Shown here in pieces: positions 48,588 to 58,699 of a stretch of DNA of 64,000 nt. The stretch is taken from contig NZ_AEEC02000022.1 in NCBI RefSeq assembly GCF_000300975.2, forward strand, positions 1-64,000, in the 5' to 3' direction. The first letter of the stretch is position 1; each line of letters begins with the position of its first letter. The translations under genes and the position numbers were made by a program. This DNA is from Herbaspirillum frisingense GSF30 (lineage in GTDB: Bacteria; Pseudomonadota; Gammaproteobacteria; Burkholderiales; Burkholderiaceae_D). Below the pieces are notes generated by a model. The model was given only the letters and a program-made list of their open reading frames with translations, did not search any database and was not told where the DNA came from.

Positions 48588-49517
48588 ATGAGTGAAAAGA
48601 TCGCCGTCATCGGTGCCGGCCTGATCGGCCGCGCCTGGGCCATCGTCTTTGCCCGCGCCGGCTACCGGGTGGACCTGTGGGACGCCGTCCCGCAAGCCCT
48701 GCAGGGTTGCCGGCAACTGCTGCAGGACAACCTGGCCGACCTCGCCAGTCATGGCCTGATCGACGAAACACCGCAGACCGTACTGGCCCGCATCCACACG
48801 GCAGACAGCCTCGCCGCCGCCCTGCAGGATGCCATCCTGGTCCAGGAAAACGTCAAGGAAACGGTAGACGTCAAACGCGCCATCTTCGCCGAGATGGACA
48901 GCCTGGCCGCCCCGCAGACCATCCTCACCAGCTCCACCTCGTGGATCCCCACCTCCGCCTTCTCGGAGCACCTGCCCGGACGCGACCGCATCCTGGTCGC
49001 CCACCCTGTCAACCCGCCCTACCTGGTCCCCCTGGTCGAACTCGCCCCGGCCCCCTGGACCTCCGCCGCCACGGTCGAACGCGCCCGCGACATCTACACC
49101 CGCGCCGGCCAATCCCCGGTGGTCCTGAACAAGGAAATCACCGGCTTCCTGCTCAACCGCATCCAGGGCGCGGTACTGAACGAAGCCCTCAACCTCTACG
49201 AAAACGGCTACGCCACTGCTGCCGATCTCGACAAGGTCTTGAAGGACGGCCTCGGCCTGCGCTGGTCCTTCATGGGCCCATTCGAAACCATCGACCTGAA
49301 CGCCCCCGAAGGCGTACTGGACTATGCCCGCCGCTACGGCCACACCTACCGCGACGTAGCGAAGACACAAGCTCCCAATGAATGGAACAGCGAGACCCTG
49401 GAGCGCATTGAAGCAGAGCGACGCGCCGCCTTACCCGCAGACCAGCTAGGCGAGCGCGCCCGCTGGCGCGACAACAGACTGATGGGACTGATTGCGCACA
49501 AGCGCAAGCAGAAATAG
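48588..49517 (+). CDS. 3-hydroxyacyl-CoA dehydrogenase-like protein (L-carnitine / L-gulonate dehydrogenase family)
   Basis: A 309-residue NAD-dependent dehydrogenase. The Rossmann motif is IAVIGAGLIGRAWAIVFARAG, followed by VQENVKETVDVKRAIFAEMD, SSTSWIPTSAFSEHL, AHPVNPPYLVPLVELAPAPWT and a C-terminal helical domain (ITGFLLNRIQGAVLNEALNLYENGY, GLRWSFMGPFETIDLN). Stand-alone members of this family oxidise 3-hydroxy acids such as L-carnitine or L-gulonate rather than CoA esters. It follows the SDR by 9 bp, and a BKACE-family enzyme lies 505 bp further on, which makes a 3-keto acid product plausible. Carnitine to 3-dehydrocarnitine is one candidate reaction; I cannot confirm it. Confidence 0.88.
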   Translation: MSEKIAVIGAGLIGRAWAIVFARAGYRVDLWDAVPQALQGCRQLLQDNLADLASHGLIDETPQTVLARIHTADSLAAALQDAILVQENVKETVDVKRAIFAEMDSLAAPQTILTSSTSWIPTSAFSEHLPGRDRILVAHPVNPPYLVPLVELAPAPWTSAATVERARDIYTRAGQSPVVLNKEITGFLLNRIQGAVLNEALNLYENGYATAADLDKVLKDGLGLRWSFMGPFETIDLNAPEGVLDYARRYGHTYRDVAKTQAPNEWNSETLERIEAERRAALPADQLGERARWRDNRLMGLIAHKRKQK

Positions 49518-50022
49518 CAAACAAAGAAGCGACAAAGAAGCAAAGCAAAGCAAAGAAAAGAAAAGAAAAGGAAAGCAAAGGCAAAAACGAAGCAAGCAAG
49601 AGCACCACGAAGCCGAAGGCGAGCCCCCCGCGAGGCCGAAGGCGAGCCGGACACGCTTTCCCCCTTGGGAGCCAGCCGCCGGAGTGAAGCGGCAAGTGGA
49701 TCAGAAAAATAGTGGGAGCGAAGCGACTCTATTTTTCCCACTTGCTGCTTCACTCCGGCGGGCACCCTCCGCAGGAGGGCTGGCTCTTGGGGGCCGTTTT
49801 CTTTGCTTACTTTCTTTGGCGGGCCAAAGAAAGTGAGCGGCTGCCGGGCCGCCCCCGGCGCTCCCCTGCGACCGGAGAGAGAAAAGCATTAAGCTAGAGC
49901 GAAAATAGTCAGCAAGACCAGACTACCCAAAAAACAAAACAACACAAAACGAAGCAAAGCAACAAGACAGAAGACAGCACAGCACCCCCAAAAGCACAAC
50001 CAACATCAAAGGAGCACACCCC
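49518..50022. repeat. Repeat-dense intergenic region with nested inverted repeats (REP-like)
   Basis: No gene is seen. A purine-rich run of AAAG/GCAAA units fills about 49519-49600. GCCGAAGGCGAGCC occurs twice (49612 and 49635). A long imperfect inverted repeat spans about 49670-49793 (arms GCCGGAGTGAAGC and GCTTCACTCCGGC, with outer GAGCCAGCC/GGCTGGCTC). A short palindrome ACTTTCTTTGG, loop CGGG, CCAAAGAAAGT lies at 49809-49834. The stretch up to the next gene is nearly free of G. This looks like a genome-dispersed extragenic element inserted between two genes of one pathway. Confidence 0.75.
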
Positions 50023-50955
50023 ATGGCCAAGCCCAAGAAAGTCATCATCACCTGCGCAGTCACAGGCGCCATCCACACCCCCTCGATGTCCCCCCACCTG
50101 CCCATCACCCCCGAGCAGATCCGCGACGAAGCATTGGCCGCCGCCGAAGCCGGCGCCGCCATCGTCCACCTCCACGCCCGCGACCCACACAACGGCAAAC
50201 CCACCCAGGACCCCGACGAATTCCGCAAATTCCTCCCCCAGATCAAAGCCCGCTCCAACGTCGTCATCAACCTCACCACCGGCGGCGCCCCCACCATGGG
50301 CGTAGAAGAACGCCTGCAACCCGCACTGCAGCTCAAACCCGAAGTCGCCTCCCTCAACATGGGCTCCATGAACTTCGGCCTGTATGAAATGCTGAACCGC
50401 TTCAAGGACTTCAAATACGACTGGGAACGCCCCTACCTCGAAGGCTCCGACGACCGCATCTTCCGCAACACCTTCAAGGACATCGCCTACATCCTCGAAT
50501 CCTGCAGCGCCAACCAGACCCGCTTCGAAATCGAGTGCTACGACATCGGCCACCTCTACACCGCCGCCCACTTCATCGACCGAGGCCTGATCAAGCCCCC
50601 CTTCCTGATCCAGTCCGTCTTCGGCCTGCGCGGCGGCATCGGCAACGACGTCGAAGACGTGATGCACATGAAGCGCACCGCCGACCGCCTCTTCGGCGAA
50701 GACTACTTCTGGTCCGTACTGGGCGCCGGCCGCGGACAGATCCCGATCGCCACCATGTCGGCGGCCATGGGCGGCCACACCCGCGTGGGTCTCGAAGACT
50801 CGCTCTGGGACGGCCCCGGCAACCTGGCCAAGAGCAATGCCGACCAGGTCCGCCGCATCCGCACCGTCATCGAAGCGCTCTCCCTGGAAGTGGCCAGCCC
50901 CGACGACGCCCGCGCCATGCTGAAACTCAAGGGCGGCCAGAACGTCGGCTTCTGA
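50023..50955 (+). CDS. BKACE-family beta-keto acid cleavage enzyme (DUF849)
   Basis: A 310-residue zinc-dependent TIM-barrel enzyme. BKACE proteins condense a beta-keto acid with acetyl-CoA and cleave it to acetoacetate plus a new CoA ester, or analogous products. Motifs are IITCAVTGAIHTPSMSPHLPITPEQI, AGAAIVHLHARDPHNGKP (the HxH metal ligands), VVINLTTGGAPTMGVEERL, PEVASLNMGSMNFG, EIECYDIGHLY and GAGRGQIPIATMSAAMGGHTRVGLEDSLW. The glutamate of EDSLW and the His residues are the expected metal ligands. A dehydrogenase that could supply the 3-keto acid lies upstream, and dehydrocarnitine-cleaving BKACEs have such a neighbour. The true substrate is unproven. Confidence 0.93.
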   Translation: MAKPKKVIITCAVTGAIHTPSMSPHLPITPEQIRDEALAAAEAGAAIVHLHARDPHNGKPTQDPDEFRKFLPQIKARSNVVINLTTGGAPTMGVEERLQPALQLKPEVASLNMGSMNFGLYEMLNRFKDFKYDWERPYLEGSDDRIFRNTFKDIAYILESCSANQTRFEIECYDIGHLYTAAHFIDRGLIKPPFLIQSVFGLRGGIGNDVEDVMHMKRTADRLFGEDYFWSVLGAGRGQIPIATMSAAMGGHTRVGLEDSLWDGPGNLAKSNADQVRRIRTVIEALSLEVASPDDARAMLKLKGGQNVGF

Positions 50956-51095
50956 GCGCCACCGCCCGCAGCGGGCAGGCCTTGGCGTTTCGTCATTGAC
51001 CCCATGCCAAGGCTTCCCGCCGGTCGGGTGCTTGCCCTGTCGATGCGCTACAATCCCGCATCCCTCGGCCAGTGGCCAGCACCCGAAAAATTGCA

Positions 51096-52067
51096 ATGAA
51101 ACAATACCAAGACCTCATCCAGGACGTCCTCGAGAACGGCTCCTGGCAAGACAACCGCACCGGCATCCGCACCCTCAGCATCCCCGGCGCGATGATGCGC
51201 TTCGACCTGCAGAAGGGTTTCCCTGCGGTGACCACCAAACGCCTGGCATTCAAGTCGGTGGTGGGCGAACTGTGCGGCTTCCTGCGCGCCACGCGCAGCG
51301 CCGCCGACTTCCGCGCCCTGGGCTGCAAGGTCTGGGACCAGAACGCCAATGAAAACGCCGACTGGCTGGCCAATCCCTTCCGTACCGGCACCGACGACCT
51401 GGGCCCGGTCTATGGCGTGCAATGGCGCCAGTGGCCGGCCTACAAGCTGATCGATGCCGCGCATAGCGCGCAGATCGACGCGGCCCGCAGCAAGGGCTTC
51501 AGCATCGTCTCCACGCTGCAGGATGACGGCGTGGACAAGGTGCTGCTGTACAAGGCGGTGGACCAGCTGCGCGACTGCCTGGACACCATCGTCAAGAACC
51601 CCGGCAGCCGCCGCATCCTGTTCCATGGCTGGAATTGCGCGGTGCTGGACGAAATCGCCCTGCCCGCCTGCCACCTGCTGTACCAGTTCCTGCCCAACCA
51701 GAACACCGGCGAAATCTCGCTCTGCCTGTACGTGCGCAGCAACGACATCGGCCTGGGTACCCCCTTCAACCTGGCCGAAGCGGCGGCACTGCTGCATCTG
51801 GTCGGGCGCCTGACAGGCTACAAGCCGCGCTGGTTCAGCTACTTCGTGGGCGATGCCCACATCTACGAAAACCATATCGAGATGGTCAAGGAACAGTTGA
51901 CCCGCGAGCCCTACCCGCTGCCGCAACTGCTCATTTCCGACCGCGTACCGGACTTCGCCAAGACCGGCGAGTACGCACCGCAATGGCTGGAACAGATCGA
52001 GCCATCCGACTTCTCGCTGGAGAACTACCAGCACCACGCCCCCCTGACCGCCCCCATGGCGGTCTGA
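51096..52067 (+). CDS. thyA: Thymidylate synthase
   Basis: A 323-residue enzyme converting dUMP to dTMP with methylenetetrahydrofolate. It has [49 protein letters not shown], the catalytic cysteine in [10 protein letters not shown], and [22 protein letters not shown]. It is longer than the 264-residue E. coli enzyme because of an insertion after [14 protein letters not shown], as in the longer bacterial and phage forms. The ATG at 51096 gives the standard [15 protein letters not shown] start; the reading from 51072 is not needed. folA, which regenerates its cofactor, lies 9 kb downstream. Confidence 0.96.
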   Translation: MKQYQDLIQDVLENGSWQDNRTGIRTLSIPGAMMRFDLQKGFPAVTTKRLAFKSVVGELCGFLRATRSAADFRALGCKVWDQNANENADWLANPFRTGTDDLGPVYGVQWRQWPAYKLIDAAHSAQIDAARSKGFSIVSTLQDDGVDKVLLYKAVDQLRDCLDTIVKNPGSRRILFHGWNCAVLDEIALPACHLLYQFLPNQNTGEISLCLYVRSNDIGLGTPFNLAEAAALLHLVGRLTGYKPRWFSYFVGDAHIYENHIEMVKEQLTREPYPLPQLLISDRVPDFAKTGEYAPQWLEQIEPSDFSLENYQHHAPLTAPMAV

Positions 52068-52127
52068 ACCACCTGCGCATGCCGCCACCGGCAGTGCGCC
52101 GGCCGGTGCGCGCTTCGGGAGAAATGC

Positions 52128-53189
52128 ATGCCTACCCCCCTGCTGCAACGACTGGGCCTGGCCCATCCCATCATCCAGGCCCCCATGGCTGGCAGTTCCA
52201 CCGTGGCCATGGCCGCTGCCGCCTCCAATGCCGGCGCCCTGGGTTCACTGGCGCTGGGCGCCTCCAGCGTGGCGCAGGCCCGCGAGGCGCTGGCACAGTT
52301 GCAGGCGCTCACGGCCAAGCCCTTCAACGTCAATTTCTTCTGCCATCAACCGGCGCAGCTGGATGCGACCCGGGATGCGGCCTGGCTGCAGCACCTGCAA
52401 GGCCATCTGGATGAATTCGGCGGCAGCATCACGCTGCCCTTGAAGGAGATCTACCAGAGTTTCAAGGTCGATACCGGGATGCAGCAACTGATGCTGGAAC
52501 AGCCGCCCAAGGTGGTCAGTTTCCACTTCGGCCTGCCATCGGCTGCGGTGATCCAGTCCCTCAAGCAGGCCGGGGTGTTCCTGTTGGCCAGCGCTACCTG
52601 CCTGGACGAGGCACGCCAGATCGAGGCCGCCGGGATCGACGCCATCGTCGCGCAAGGCATCGAGGCCGGTGGCCATCGCGGCATCTTCGACCAGGACAGG
52701 GATGAGGAAATCGGGACCTTCGCCCTGGTGCGCCTGCTGGCGCAGCATAGCTGCCTGCCGGTGATCGCAGCCGGCGGCATCATGGATGGCAAGGGAATTG
52801 CCGCCGCCCTGCAACTGGGCGCGCAGGCGGTGCAGATGGGAACCGCCTTCCTGCTCACCCGCGAATCCGGCGCCAATGCCGCCTATCGGGCCCTGCTCAA
52901 GAGCGAGCGCGCCCAGCACACGCGTGTGACGGCCGCCATTTCAGGCCGCCGCGCACGCGGCATCGTCAATCGTTTCATGCAGGAAATCGATACACCCGGC
53001 GCGCCGCCGATTCCAGCCTATCCGGCCGCCTACGACGCCGGCAAGCAGCTCAATGCGATGGCTGTGGCCAGGGATGTGCACGAATTCGGAGCCCACTGGG
53101 CCGGACAAGCTGCGGCGCTCATCCGCGACGGGCTGACCGTGGCCGAGCTGGTCCAGGTGCTGGTGCAGGAGTGGCAGGCCACGGCCTGA
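52128..53189 (+). CDS. Nitronate monooxygenase (FMN-dependent)
   Basis: A 353-residue FMN TIM-barrel enzyme that oxidises alkyl nitronates such as propionate-3-nitronate, a plant toxin, to keto acids. The N-terminus PLLQRLGLAHPIIQAPMAGSSTVAMAAAASNAGALGSLALG is typical. The catalytic His and flavin-binding segment is AQGIEAGGHRG, followed by PVIAAGGIMDGKGIAAALQLGAQAVQMGTAFLLTRES. GGGAGAA a few bases before the ATG is a suitable RBS. It follows thyA by 60 bp, probably without functional link, and converges with the efflux gene downstream. Confidence 0.93.
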   Translation: MPTPLLQRLGLAHPIIQAPMAGSSTVAMAAAASNAGALGSLALGASSVAQAREALAQLQALTAKPFNVNFFCHQPAQLDATRDAAWLQHLQGHLDEFGGSITLPLKEIYQSFKVDTGMQQLMLEQPPKVVSFHFGLPSAAVIQSLKQAGVFLLASATCLDEARQIEAAGIDAIVAQGIEAGGHRGIFDQDRDEEIGTFALVRLLAQHSCLPVIAAGGIMDGKGIAAALQLGAQAVQMGTAFLLTRESGANAAYRALLKSERAQHTRVTAAISGRRARGIVNRFMQEIDTPGAPPIPAYPAAYDAGKQLNAMAVARDVHEFGAHWAGQAAALIRDGLTVAELVQVLVQEWQATA

Positions 53190-53199
53190 GCCACTCCGT

Positions 53200-54678
53200 T
53201 CAGGATACGGTGCCGGTGGCGGTACCGGTGTCGCCCGGCACCTGCTTGTCCTGCCAGCCGCCGCCCAGGGCCTTGTACAGCGAGACGGTCGCCTGCAGCC
53301 GCTGCAGCTTGATCTGGCCCAGCTGGTTCTGGGCTTCAGAGAGGGTGCGCTGGGTATCGAGCACCACCAGCAGGTCTTCGGCACCGGCACGATAACGAAT
53401 CTCGGCCAGCTCGAAGGCGAAACGGGCCTGGTCCACTTCCCCCACCTTCAGGCGGTACCGCTCTTCCAGGCTGCGAATCGCGCCCAGGGCCTTTTCCACC
53501 TCGGACAGCGAGGTGATCACCCGCTGCCGGTAGACCTGCACCAGTTCTTCCTTCTGGGCCTCGGCCAGGGCGCGCTGGTTGCGCAGGTTGCCGCCATCGA
53601 AGATGGGCGCGATCAGGCCGGCGCCGAGGTTGGCGAACAGGTTGGGACCATCGAACAGGGACAGCAAGGCATTGCTCTGCGCGCCCGTGGAGCCGGTCAG
53701 CGTGATGCTGGGGAACAGCGACGCCCGGGCCACGGCGACGTTGGCATTGGCGGCCGCCAGGTTGGCTTCGGCGCGACGGATGTCGGGCCGGCGGGTCAGC
53801 AATTCGGAAGGCAGGCCGGCCGAGATGCGCGGCATCTGGATGCCGGCCAGGCCTTTTTCCTCGACCTTGAAATTCTGGGGCGGACGGCCCAGCAAAATGG
53901 CCAGCGCCGTCTGGGCGTCCTGCTCCTGCTGTTGCAGGTCGGGGATCAGCTGTCGCTGGTTGGCCAGGGCCGAACGCTGGCGCGCCAGGTCCAGCGGCGA
54001 GGCCGAGCCGGCGCGGCTTTGCGCTTCCACCAGACGCAGCACGCGTTCGGCGTTGTTGACGTTCTGGCGCGCAATCTCCAGCCGGTCGCGCAGCGACAGC
54101 ACTTGCAGATAGGTGGAGACGATGCCGCTGGTGACGGTCAGGGCCACCGTCTCGCGGTCATAGCGATTGGCCCGCAGGGTGGCTTCGGCCGCTTCGACCC
54201 CGGCGCGGTTCTTGCCCCAGAAGTCGATCTCGTAGCTGATCTGCAGGCTGGCGTTGGCGGCATTAGCCGGCGTTCCGCCTGAGATCGGCATTTCACGGCT
54301 GGCCCCGGCATTCAGGCTGACATTGGGCAACAGCGGCGCACCGGCGATGCGGGCCTGGGCCTCGGCCTGCTTGATGCGGGAAAAGGCGGCGGCGATTTCG
54401 TAGTTGTTGCGCTGGCCTTCCTGCACCAGCTCGGACAATTCGCCACTGCCGAACTGCTTCCACCAGTCGGTATCGGGCCACAGCTGTTCTGCGTGGGCCA
54501 CATCGGCGGAAGCACCACCGCCCCACTTGTCGGGCACCTGCATTTCGAGGATGGGATCGGTCTGCACCTGGGGCGTGACGCAGGCCCCCACGGCAAGCGC
54601 CAGCGAGACGGCCAGCGCCACCCGCGCCAGGCGGGGCAGCAGATCGGAAACAGGCGGAGTGGGGCTAGGCAATCTCAT
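53200..54678 (-). CDS. NodT-family outer-membrane efflux lipoprotein (TolC-like)
   Basis: A 492-residue outer-membrane channel of tripartite efflux systems. A signal peptide ends in lipobox VGAC near residue 33. Two repeated OEP regions follow, recognisable by NYEIAAAFSRIKQAEAQARIAGAPLLPNVSLNAG and RRPDIRRAEANLAAANANVAVARASLFPSITLTGSTG. The C-terminal repeat runs through LAEAQKEELVQVYRQRVITSLSEVEKAL and ends with RTLSEAQNQLGQIKLQRLQATVSLYKALGGGW. It lies 75 bp after the adaptor gene on the same strand. No inner-membrane pump gene is present on either side. Confidence 0.93.
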   Translation of the reverse strand: MRLPSPTPPVSDLLPRLARVALAVSLALAVGACVTPQVQTDPILEMQVPDKWGGGASADVAHAEQLWPDTDWWKQFGSGELSELVQEGQRNNYEIAAAFSRIKQAEAQARIAGAPLLPNVSLNAGASREMPISGGTPANAANASLQISYEIDFWGKNRAGVEAAEATLRANRYDRETVALTVTSGIVSTYLQVLSLRDRLEIARQNVNNAERVLRLVEAQSRAGSASPLDLARQRSALANQRQLIPDLQQQEQDAQTALAILLGRPPQNFKVEEKGLAGIQMPRISAGLPSELLTRRPDIRRAEANLAAANANVAVARASLFPSITLTGSTGAQSNALLSLFDGPNLFANLGAGLIAPIFDGGNLRNQRALAEAQKEELVQVYRQRVITSLSEVEKALGAIRSLEERYRLKVGEVDQARFAFELAEIRYRAGAEDLLVVLDTQRTLSEAQNQLGQIKLQRLQATVSLYKALGGGWQDKQVPGDTGTATGTVS

Positions 54679-54753
54679 GGGTCATGTGCATCGAAACAGG
54701 AAAAAGAGGCCGCCCTCCCCGGCGCAGCCTCTACTGTACAACATGCCTGGCGG

Positions 54754-55965
54754 CTAGCGTGACGCTGCGCCGGCGGTGGCCGCAGGGGCCGGCGGATTGG
54801 CCGGCAACAGCACCTGCTCGCCTTCCTTCAGGCCCGACAGCACCTGGGCGCGCTCGCCATCGCGGATGCCGATCTTGATCTTGCGGCTCTCCAGCTTGCC
54901 GTCCTCCAGTACCACCTTCACGGTCTGGGTGCCATCCATGCCGGGCTTGGTCACCAGTGAGCGTGGGATGGTGGGCACACGCTCGGCCCGCGCCAGCACG
55001 AAATAGACATCGGCGCTCATGCCGCTCATCAGTTCCCGGCTGGGATTGGCGACATCGAAGAGCACGGTGTAGAAGGCCTTCTTGCCCTGCCGCCCGGAGT
55101 CGTCGGTGGGCAGCAGCATGATCTGGCGCAGCTTGCCGCTCCAGCGCTTGCCGGGATAACCGGGGGTGGTGAAGTAGGCGGTCATGCCCTTTTGCAGGCG
55201 GGTGACGTCTTCTTCCGATACCGGCACCTGCACCGTCATGCGCGAGAGGTCGGCAATGCGCATCAGGGCTTCCTGGTTGGCGCCCACCATCTGGCCCGGC
55301 CGCGCGTTGAGGGTGACGATGGTGCCACTGACCGGCGCTTCGATGCGGGTCTGTTTCTGCACCGCCTCATCCTCGCGGATGGAGGCCTCGGTCTGCTGGA
55401 TCTGCGCGTTGGTGGCGTCCACCCGGGCCGCCGCCGCATACATGTTCATGCGGCTGGATTCATAGGATTCCTCGCGGGTGGCGTTCTCGGCCTTGAGCTG
55501 GGTCTGGCGCTGGAACTGCAGTTGGGCAAAGTCCAGCTGGGCGTTCTGTCCGGCCAGCTCGGCCTTGAGGCGCGCCAGCGTGGCGCGGTTGTTCTCGATG
55601 CGACTGCTCTGCACGGCCGGTGCCACCGTGGCCAGCAGGCGACCGGCCTTGACGGCTTCACCGATGACCACATCGACATCCGACAACTGGCCAGCCACCT
55701 TGGAGCCGACATCCACATAATCCTGCGCCACCACATTGCCGGTGGCATTGACTACCTGTTCCAGGTCGGCCCGTTCGACGGTGACCGTCTCCAGCTTGAC
55801 CGGAATCGGCTTGGGCGCCGCTGGCGGCGGCTGCTGGCGCGAATACAGCCAGTAACCACCGCCCAGCACCAGTACCAGCGCCAGCCCGCTCCACCACGCC
55901 TTCTGTCGTGCAGGGGCGTGCGAAGTCGGGATGGCGTGGGGCAGTTGATCTTGCGGCTCGGTCAT
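54754..55965 (-). CDS. Efflux periplasmic adaptor (membrane fusion protein, MacA-like)
   Basis: A 403-residue adaptor connecting an inner-membrane pump to the TolC-like channel. One N-terminal anchor helix (WWSGLALVLVLGGGYWLY) is followed by the biotinyl-lipoyl-like and hairpin domains (VDVGSKVAGQLSDVDVVIGEAVKAGRLLATV, then a long coiled coil about residues 105-185). The distal half has VSGTIVTLNARPGQMVGANQEALMRIADLSRMTVQVPVSEEDV. The overall pattern is nearer MacA than RND adaptors. The ATG at 55965 is preferred to a TTG at 55980. It is followed by the outer-membrane component but no MacB or RND gene. Confidence 0.92.
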   Translation of the reverse strand: MTEPQDQLPHAIPTSHAPARQKAWWSGLALVLVLGGGYWLYSRQQPPPAAPKPIPVKLETVTVERADLEQVVNATGNVVAQDYVDVGSKVAGQLSDVDVVIGEAVKAGRLLATVAPAVQSSRIENNRATLARLKAELAGQNAQLDFAQLQFQRQTQLKAENATREESYESSRMNMYAAAARVDATNAQIQQTEASIREDEAVQKQTRIEAPVSGTIVTLNARPGQMVGANQEALMRIADLSRMTVQVPVSEEDVTRLQKGMTAYFTTPGYPGKRWSGKLRQIMLLPTDDSGRQGKKAFYTVLFDVANPSRELMSGMSADVYFVLARAERVPTIPRSLVTKPGMDGTQTVKVVLEDGKLESRKIKIGIRDGERAQVLSGLKEGEQVLLPANPPAPAATAGAASR

Positions 55966-56007
55966 GGTCGCTCGTGGCAAACGCGAAAGATGATGTCAGA
56001 AAATGAT

Positions 56008-56031
56008 GACGGCCGAATTTCATCGGCCGTC
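56008..56031 (-). terminator. Probable terminator after opgH
   Basis: A 9-bp perfect stem (GACGGCCGA with TCGGCCGTC, 6-base loop) is followed on the minus strand by ATCATTTTCT. It separates opgGH from the efflux genes. Confidence 0.6.
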
Positions 56032-56050
56032 TCCGGTCCTGTCCGCCCCC

Positions 56051-58699
56051 TCAGGCGGCCAGCATCGGTGCGTCCTGCCGGGCCAGGGCGACGCGCCAGT
56101 CCGGGTGGACTTCCGGGACGCCGCTCCAGACCGCCTGGTGCAGCTGAGACAGCAGACCCGGCTCTTCCAGGATGCTGTTCTTCTGCTTGTCGTTGAGCGC
56201 GTCCGGCCCGTCCTTGAGCGCGGTGCGCACCAGCTTCTCGCGCAGGTGCTGCGTCAGTTGCGGCACCTGCGGATGGGCATGCGCAGTGGCACACACCAGG
56301 GCATTGAAGGCGGGATCGACCACCGCTTCCACGAAGCCCGGCAACGCCGGTGTTTCTTCATGGTGGCGCACGGTCTCGCGCAATTCGAAGGGTGGCGAGG
56401 TCTCTTCGGGAATCTTGAACAGACCGGCGCGACGGAAGCCACGGCCAAAGCTGACCCGCGAGGACAGCACCGACACCGGCACCGACACCGCCAGCGAACC
56501 GGCGATCGGGATCAGCCACCAGATGAAGGACGGGTTGAGCCAGTACACCAGCGCGCCCCAGGCCACGCCCAGCAACGAATGCCAGCCATGGCGGCGCAGC
56601 GCCTCGCCCCAGCCGGTTTCATTGTCGGCGCGCGGCGGCGACTTCCAGCCGGCATTCCAGCCCAGGAAGGCGCCCAGCACGAAGCGGGTGTGGAACAGCA
56701 TGCGCACCGGCGCCAGCGCCATCGAGAACAGCAGTTCGATCACCATGCTCAGGAACAGGGCCAGCGCGCCGCCGAAGCCACGCGCGCCCTTCACTGCGAA
56801 CAGCAATACCGCCAGGATCTTGGGCAGGAACAGGATGGTGGCAGTGGCCGAGACCAGCGCCAGGGCCTTCTCCGGATGCCATTCGGGCCAGATCGGGAAC
56901 AGCTGGCGCGGCGCCGTGAAGTATTGCGGGTCGATCAGCGTATGCGCGGCCAGCAATACCGTGGACAGGATCAGGAACAGCCCCCACAGCGGCGCCGAGA
57001 CATAGGCCATCACACCGGTGACGAACACGGCACGGTGCACCACGTGCATGCCACGCGCCAGGAACAGGCGGAAGTTCATCAGATTGCCCTGGCACCAGCG
57101 ACGGTCGCGGCTCAGTTCGTCGAGCAGGTTGGGCGGCATTTCCTCGTAGCTGCCGTCGAGATCGTAGGCGATCCACACCGACCAGCCGGCGCGCCGCATC
57201 AGCGAGGCCTCGACGAAGTCGTGCGACATGATCGGCCCGGACAGGTTGCCCTTGCCCGGCAGCGGCGCCAGCGCGCAGTACTTCATGAAGGGCTGCAGAC
57301 GGATGATGGCGTTGTGCCCCCAGAAGTGCGACTCGCCCAGTTGCCAGTAATGCAGGCCGGCAGTGAACAGCGGTCCATAGACGCGGGTCGAGAACTGCTG
57401 GATGCGGGCATACAGCGTGTCACGTCCGGCCGCGCGCGGTGCGGTCTGGATGATGCCGGCGCCGGGATGGGCTTCCATCAGGCGGGTCAGCTTGGTCAGG
57501 CATTCGCCGGTCATGACGCTGTCGGCGTCCAGCACCACCATGTAGCGGTAATCGGCACCCCAGCGACGGCAGAAGTCGTCCAGATTGCCGCTCTTGCGCT
57601 TGACGCGGCGGCGGCGGTGGCGATAGAAGATGCGCCCGAAGCCGCCGGTCTCGCGGCACAAGCGATTCCAGGCGGCGGTTTCAGCCGCGCAGATATCGGC
57701 TTCGCCACTGTCGGAGAGGATGAAGAAATCGAAATGCGCGATCTGGCCGGTGCGCTCCAGCGACTCGTAGGTCGCCCGCAGGCCGGCGAAGACGCGTGCC
57801 ACGTCCTCGTTGCAGATGGGCATGACGATGGCCGTGCGCGCTTCTTTCGCGATCTCGGTGTTGCCGGCCTTCTCGTGCGAGATGAGGTACTTGTCGTCAC
57901 CGCGCATGAGGACCAGGAAGCCCGTCATGGCCGTCCAGAAACCCGCCGACACCCACAGGAACAGCAGGCCGAACAGGAACAGCACCACCATCTCCAGCGG
58001 CTTGGTGCCGTGGTAGGGCAGCACGTCGCTCATGAAATAGGTGGCCATCGAGGTCTGCAGGACCATCAGGATCAGCAGCGTGATGCGGCGTACGTTGCCG
58101 GTGTGCTGCCAGTGCCCCTTGGGATCAGGCGCCTCGGACTGGTCGAGGTGATCTTCGATGTAACGCGGTTCATCATCCACCGCTGCCGGCACCGGCTCGG
58201 CCAGCTTGGCGCGGCCCTTGCGGGCGCGACGCCAGCGGCTGGGGCGACGCTCCAGGCGGCGGTTTTCTTCCTCCACCCAGCGCGAGAAGGGATTGAGTTC
58301 ACCCCAGGGACGCGGGACCATGGACTTGCGGTGCATGGGCGGCCCGACCGGAATGTGCGGCTGGCCGCGCTCCTGGCTGATGGGCGGCACGACGCTGCCG
58401 GCCTCGGCAGGGTCGGTGCTATCGGTCGCGCCGTCGGTATGGGATTGCGGATACATCAGGCGCAAGCGTGCGTCCACCGACGCCTGGGCTGCAGCTGCAA
58501 CAAGTTGCACATCGCGCCCGGAAGCCTCGGCCAGCACGCGGTGCAGGTCGGCCACCGGATCACCGGAGCCGATCGCACCCGCCCGCGCCGCCAGGTCCTG
58601 GCGTTGTTCAGGCGACAGCGGCAGGCGCGCGAGGTAATCCTCGAGCGCCTGCGAGGCTGCCGAAGTCTGCCTTAGTTGGGGGGTAATATGTAGCTCCAC
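56051..58699 (-). CDS. opgH: Osmoregulated periplasmic glucan glucosyltransferase OpgH
   Basis: An 882-residue inner-membrane GT2-family enzyme that polymerises the beta-1,2-glucan backbone of osmoregulated periplasmic glucans from UDP-glucose. After a ~200-residue cytoplasmic N-terminus come helices, then the catalytic domain with [33 protein letters not shown], the DxD in [32 protein letters not shown] and the acceptor motif [14 protein letters not shown]. Several C-terminal helices complete the channel. The start overlaps the opgG stop by 28 bp, indicating tight coupling. The product is extruded to OpgG. Confidence 0.95.
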   Translation of the reverse strand: MELHITPQLRQTSAASQALEDYLARLPLSPEQRQDLAARAGAIGSGDPVADLHRVLAEASGRDVQLVAAAAQASVDARLRLMYPQSHTDGATDSTDPAEAGSVVPPISQERGQPHIPVGPPMHRKSMVPRPWGELNPFSRWVEEENRRLERRPSRWRRARKGRAKLAEPVPAAVDDEPRYIEDHLDQSEAPDPKGHWQHTGNVRRITLLILMVLQTSMATYFMSDVLPYHGTKPLEMVVLFLFGLLFLWVSAGFWTAMTGFLVLMRGDDKYLISHEKAGNTEIAKEARTAIVMPICNEDVARVFAGLRATYESLERTGQIAHFDFFILSDSGEADICAAETAAWNRLCRETGGFGRIFYRHRRRRVKRKSGNLDDFCRRWGADYRYMVVLDADSVMTGECLTKLTRLMEAHPGAGIIQTAPRAAGRDTLYARIQQFSTRVYGPLFTAGLHYWQLGESHFWGHNAIIRLQPFMKYCALAPLPGKGNLSGPIMSHDFVEASLMRRAGWSVWIAYDLDGSYEEMPPNLLDELSRDRRWCQGNLMNFRLFLARGMHVVHRAVFVTGVMAYVSAPLWGLFLILSTVLLAAHTLIDPQYFTAPRQLFPIWPEWHPEKALALVSATATILFLPKILAVLLFAVKGARGFGGALALFLSMVIELLFSMALAPVRMLFHTRFVLGAFLGWNAGWKSPPRADNETGWGEALRRHGWHSLLGVAWGALVYWLNPSFIWWLIPIAGSLAVSVPVSVLSSRVSFGRGFRRAGLFKIPEETSPPFELRETVRHHEETPALPGFVEAVVDPAFNALVCATAHAHPQVPQLTQHLREKLVRTALKDGPDALNDKQKNSILEEPGLLSQLHQAVWSGVPEVHPDWRVALARQDAPMLAA

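Noticed and set aside
49519-49600. CRISPR-like or microsatellite coding repeat
   Set aside because: The AAAG/GCAAA units are irregular in length and lack spacer structure; no cas genes or open frame are associated.
51032-51054. thyA promoter (TTGCCC ... TACAAT)
   Set aside because: The -10-like TACAAT is good, but the spacing to the only -35-like hexamer is 11 bases, too short for sigma70.
56003-58675. 890-codon plus-strand open frame opposite opgH
   Set aside because: OpgH on the other strand is unmistakable. The plus-strand translation is Arg/Gln/His-rich shadow sequence.
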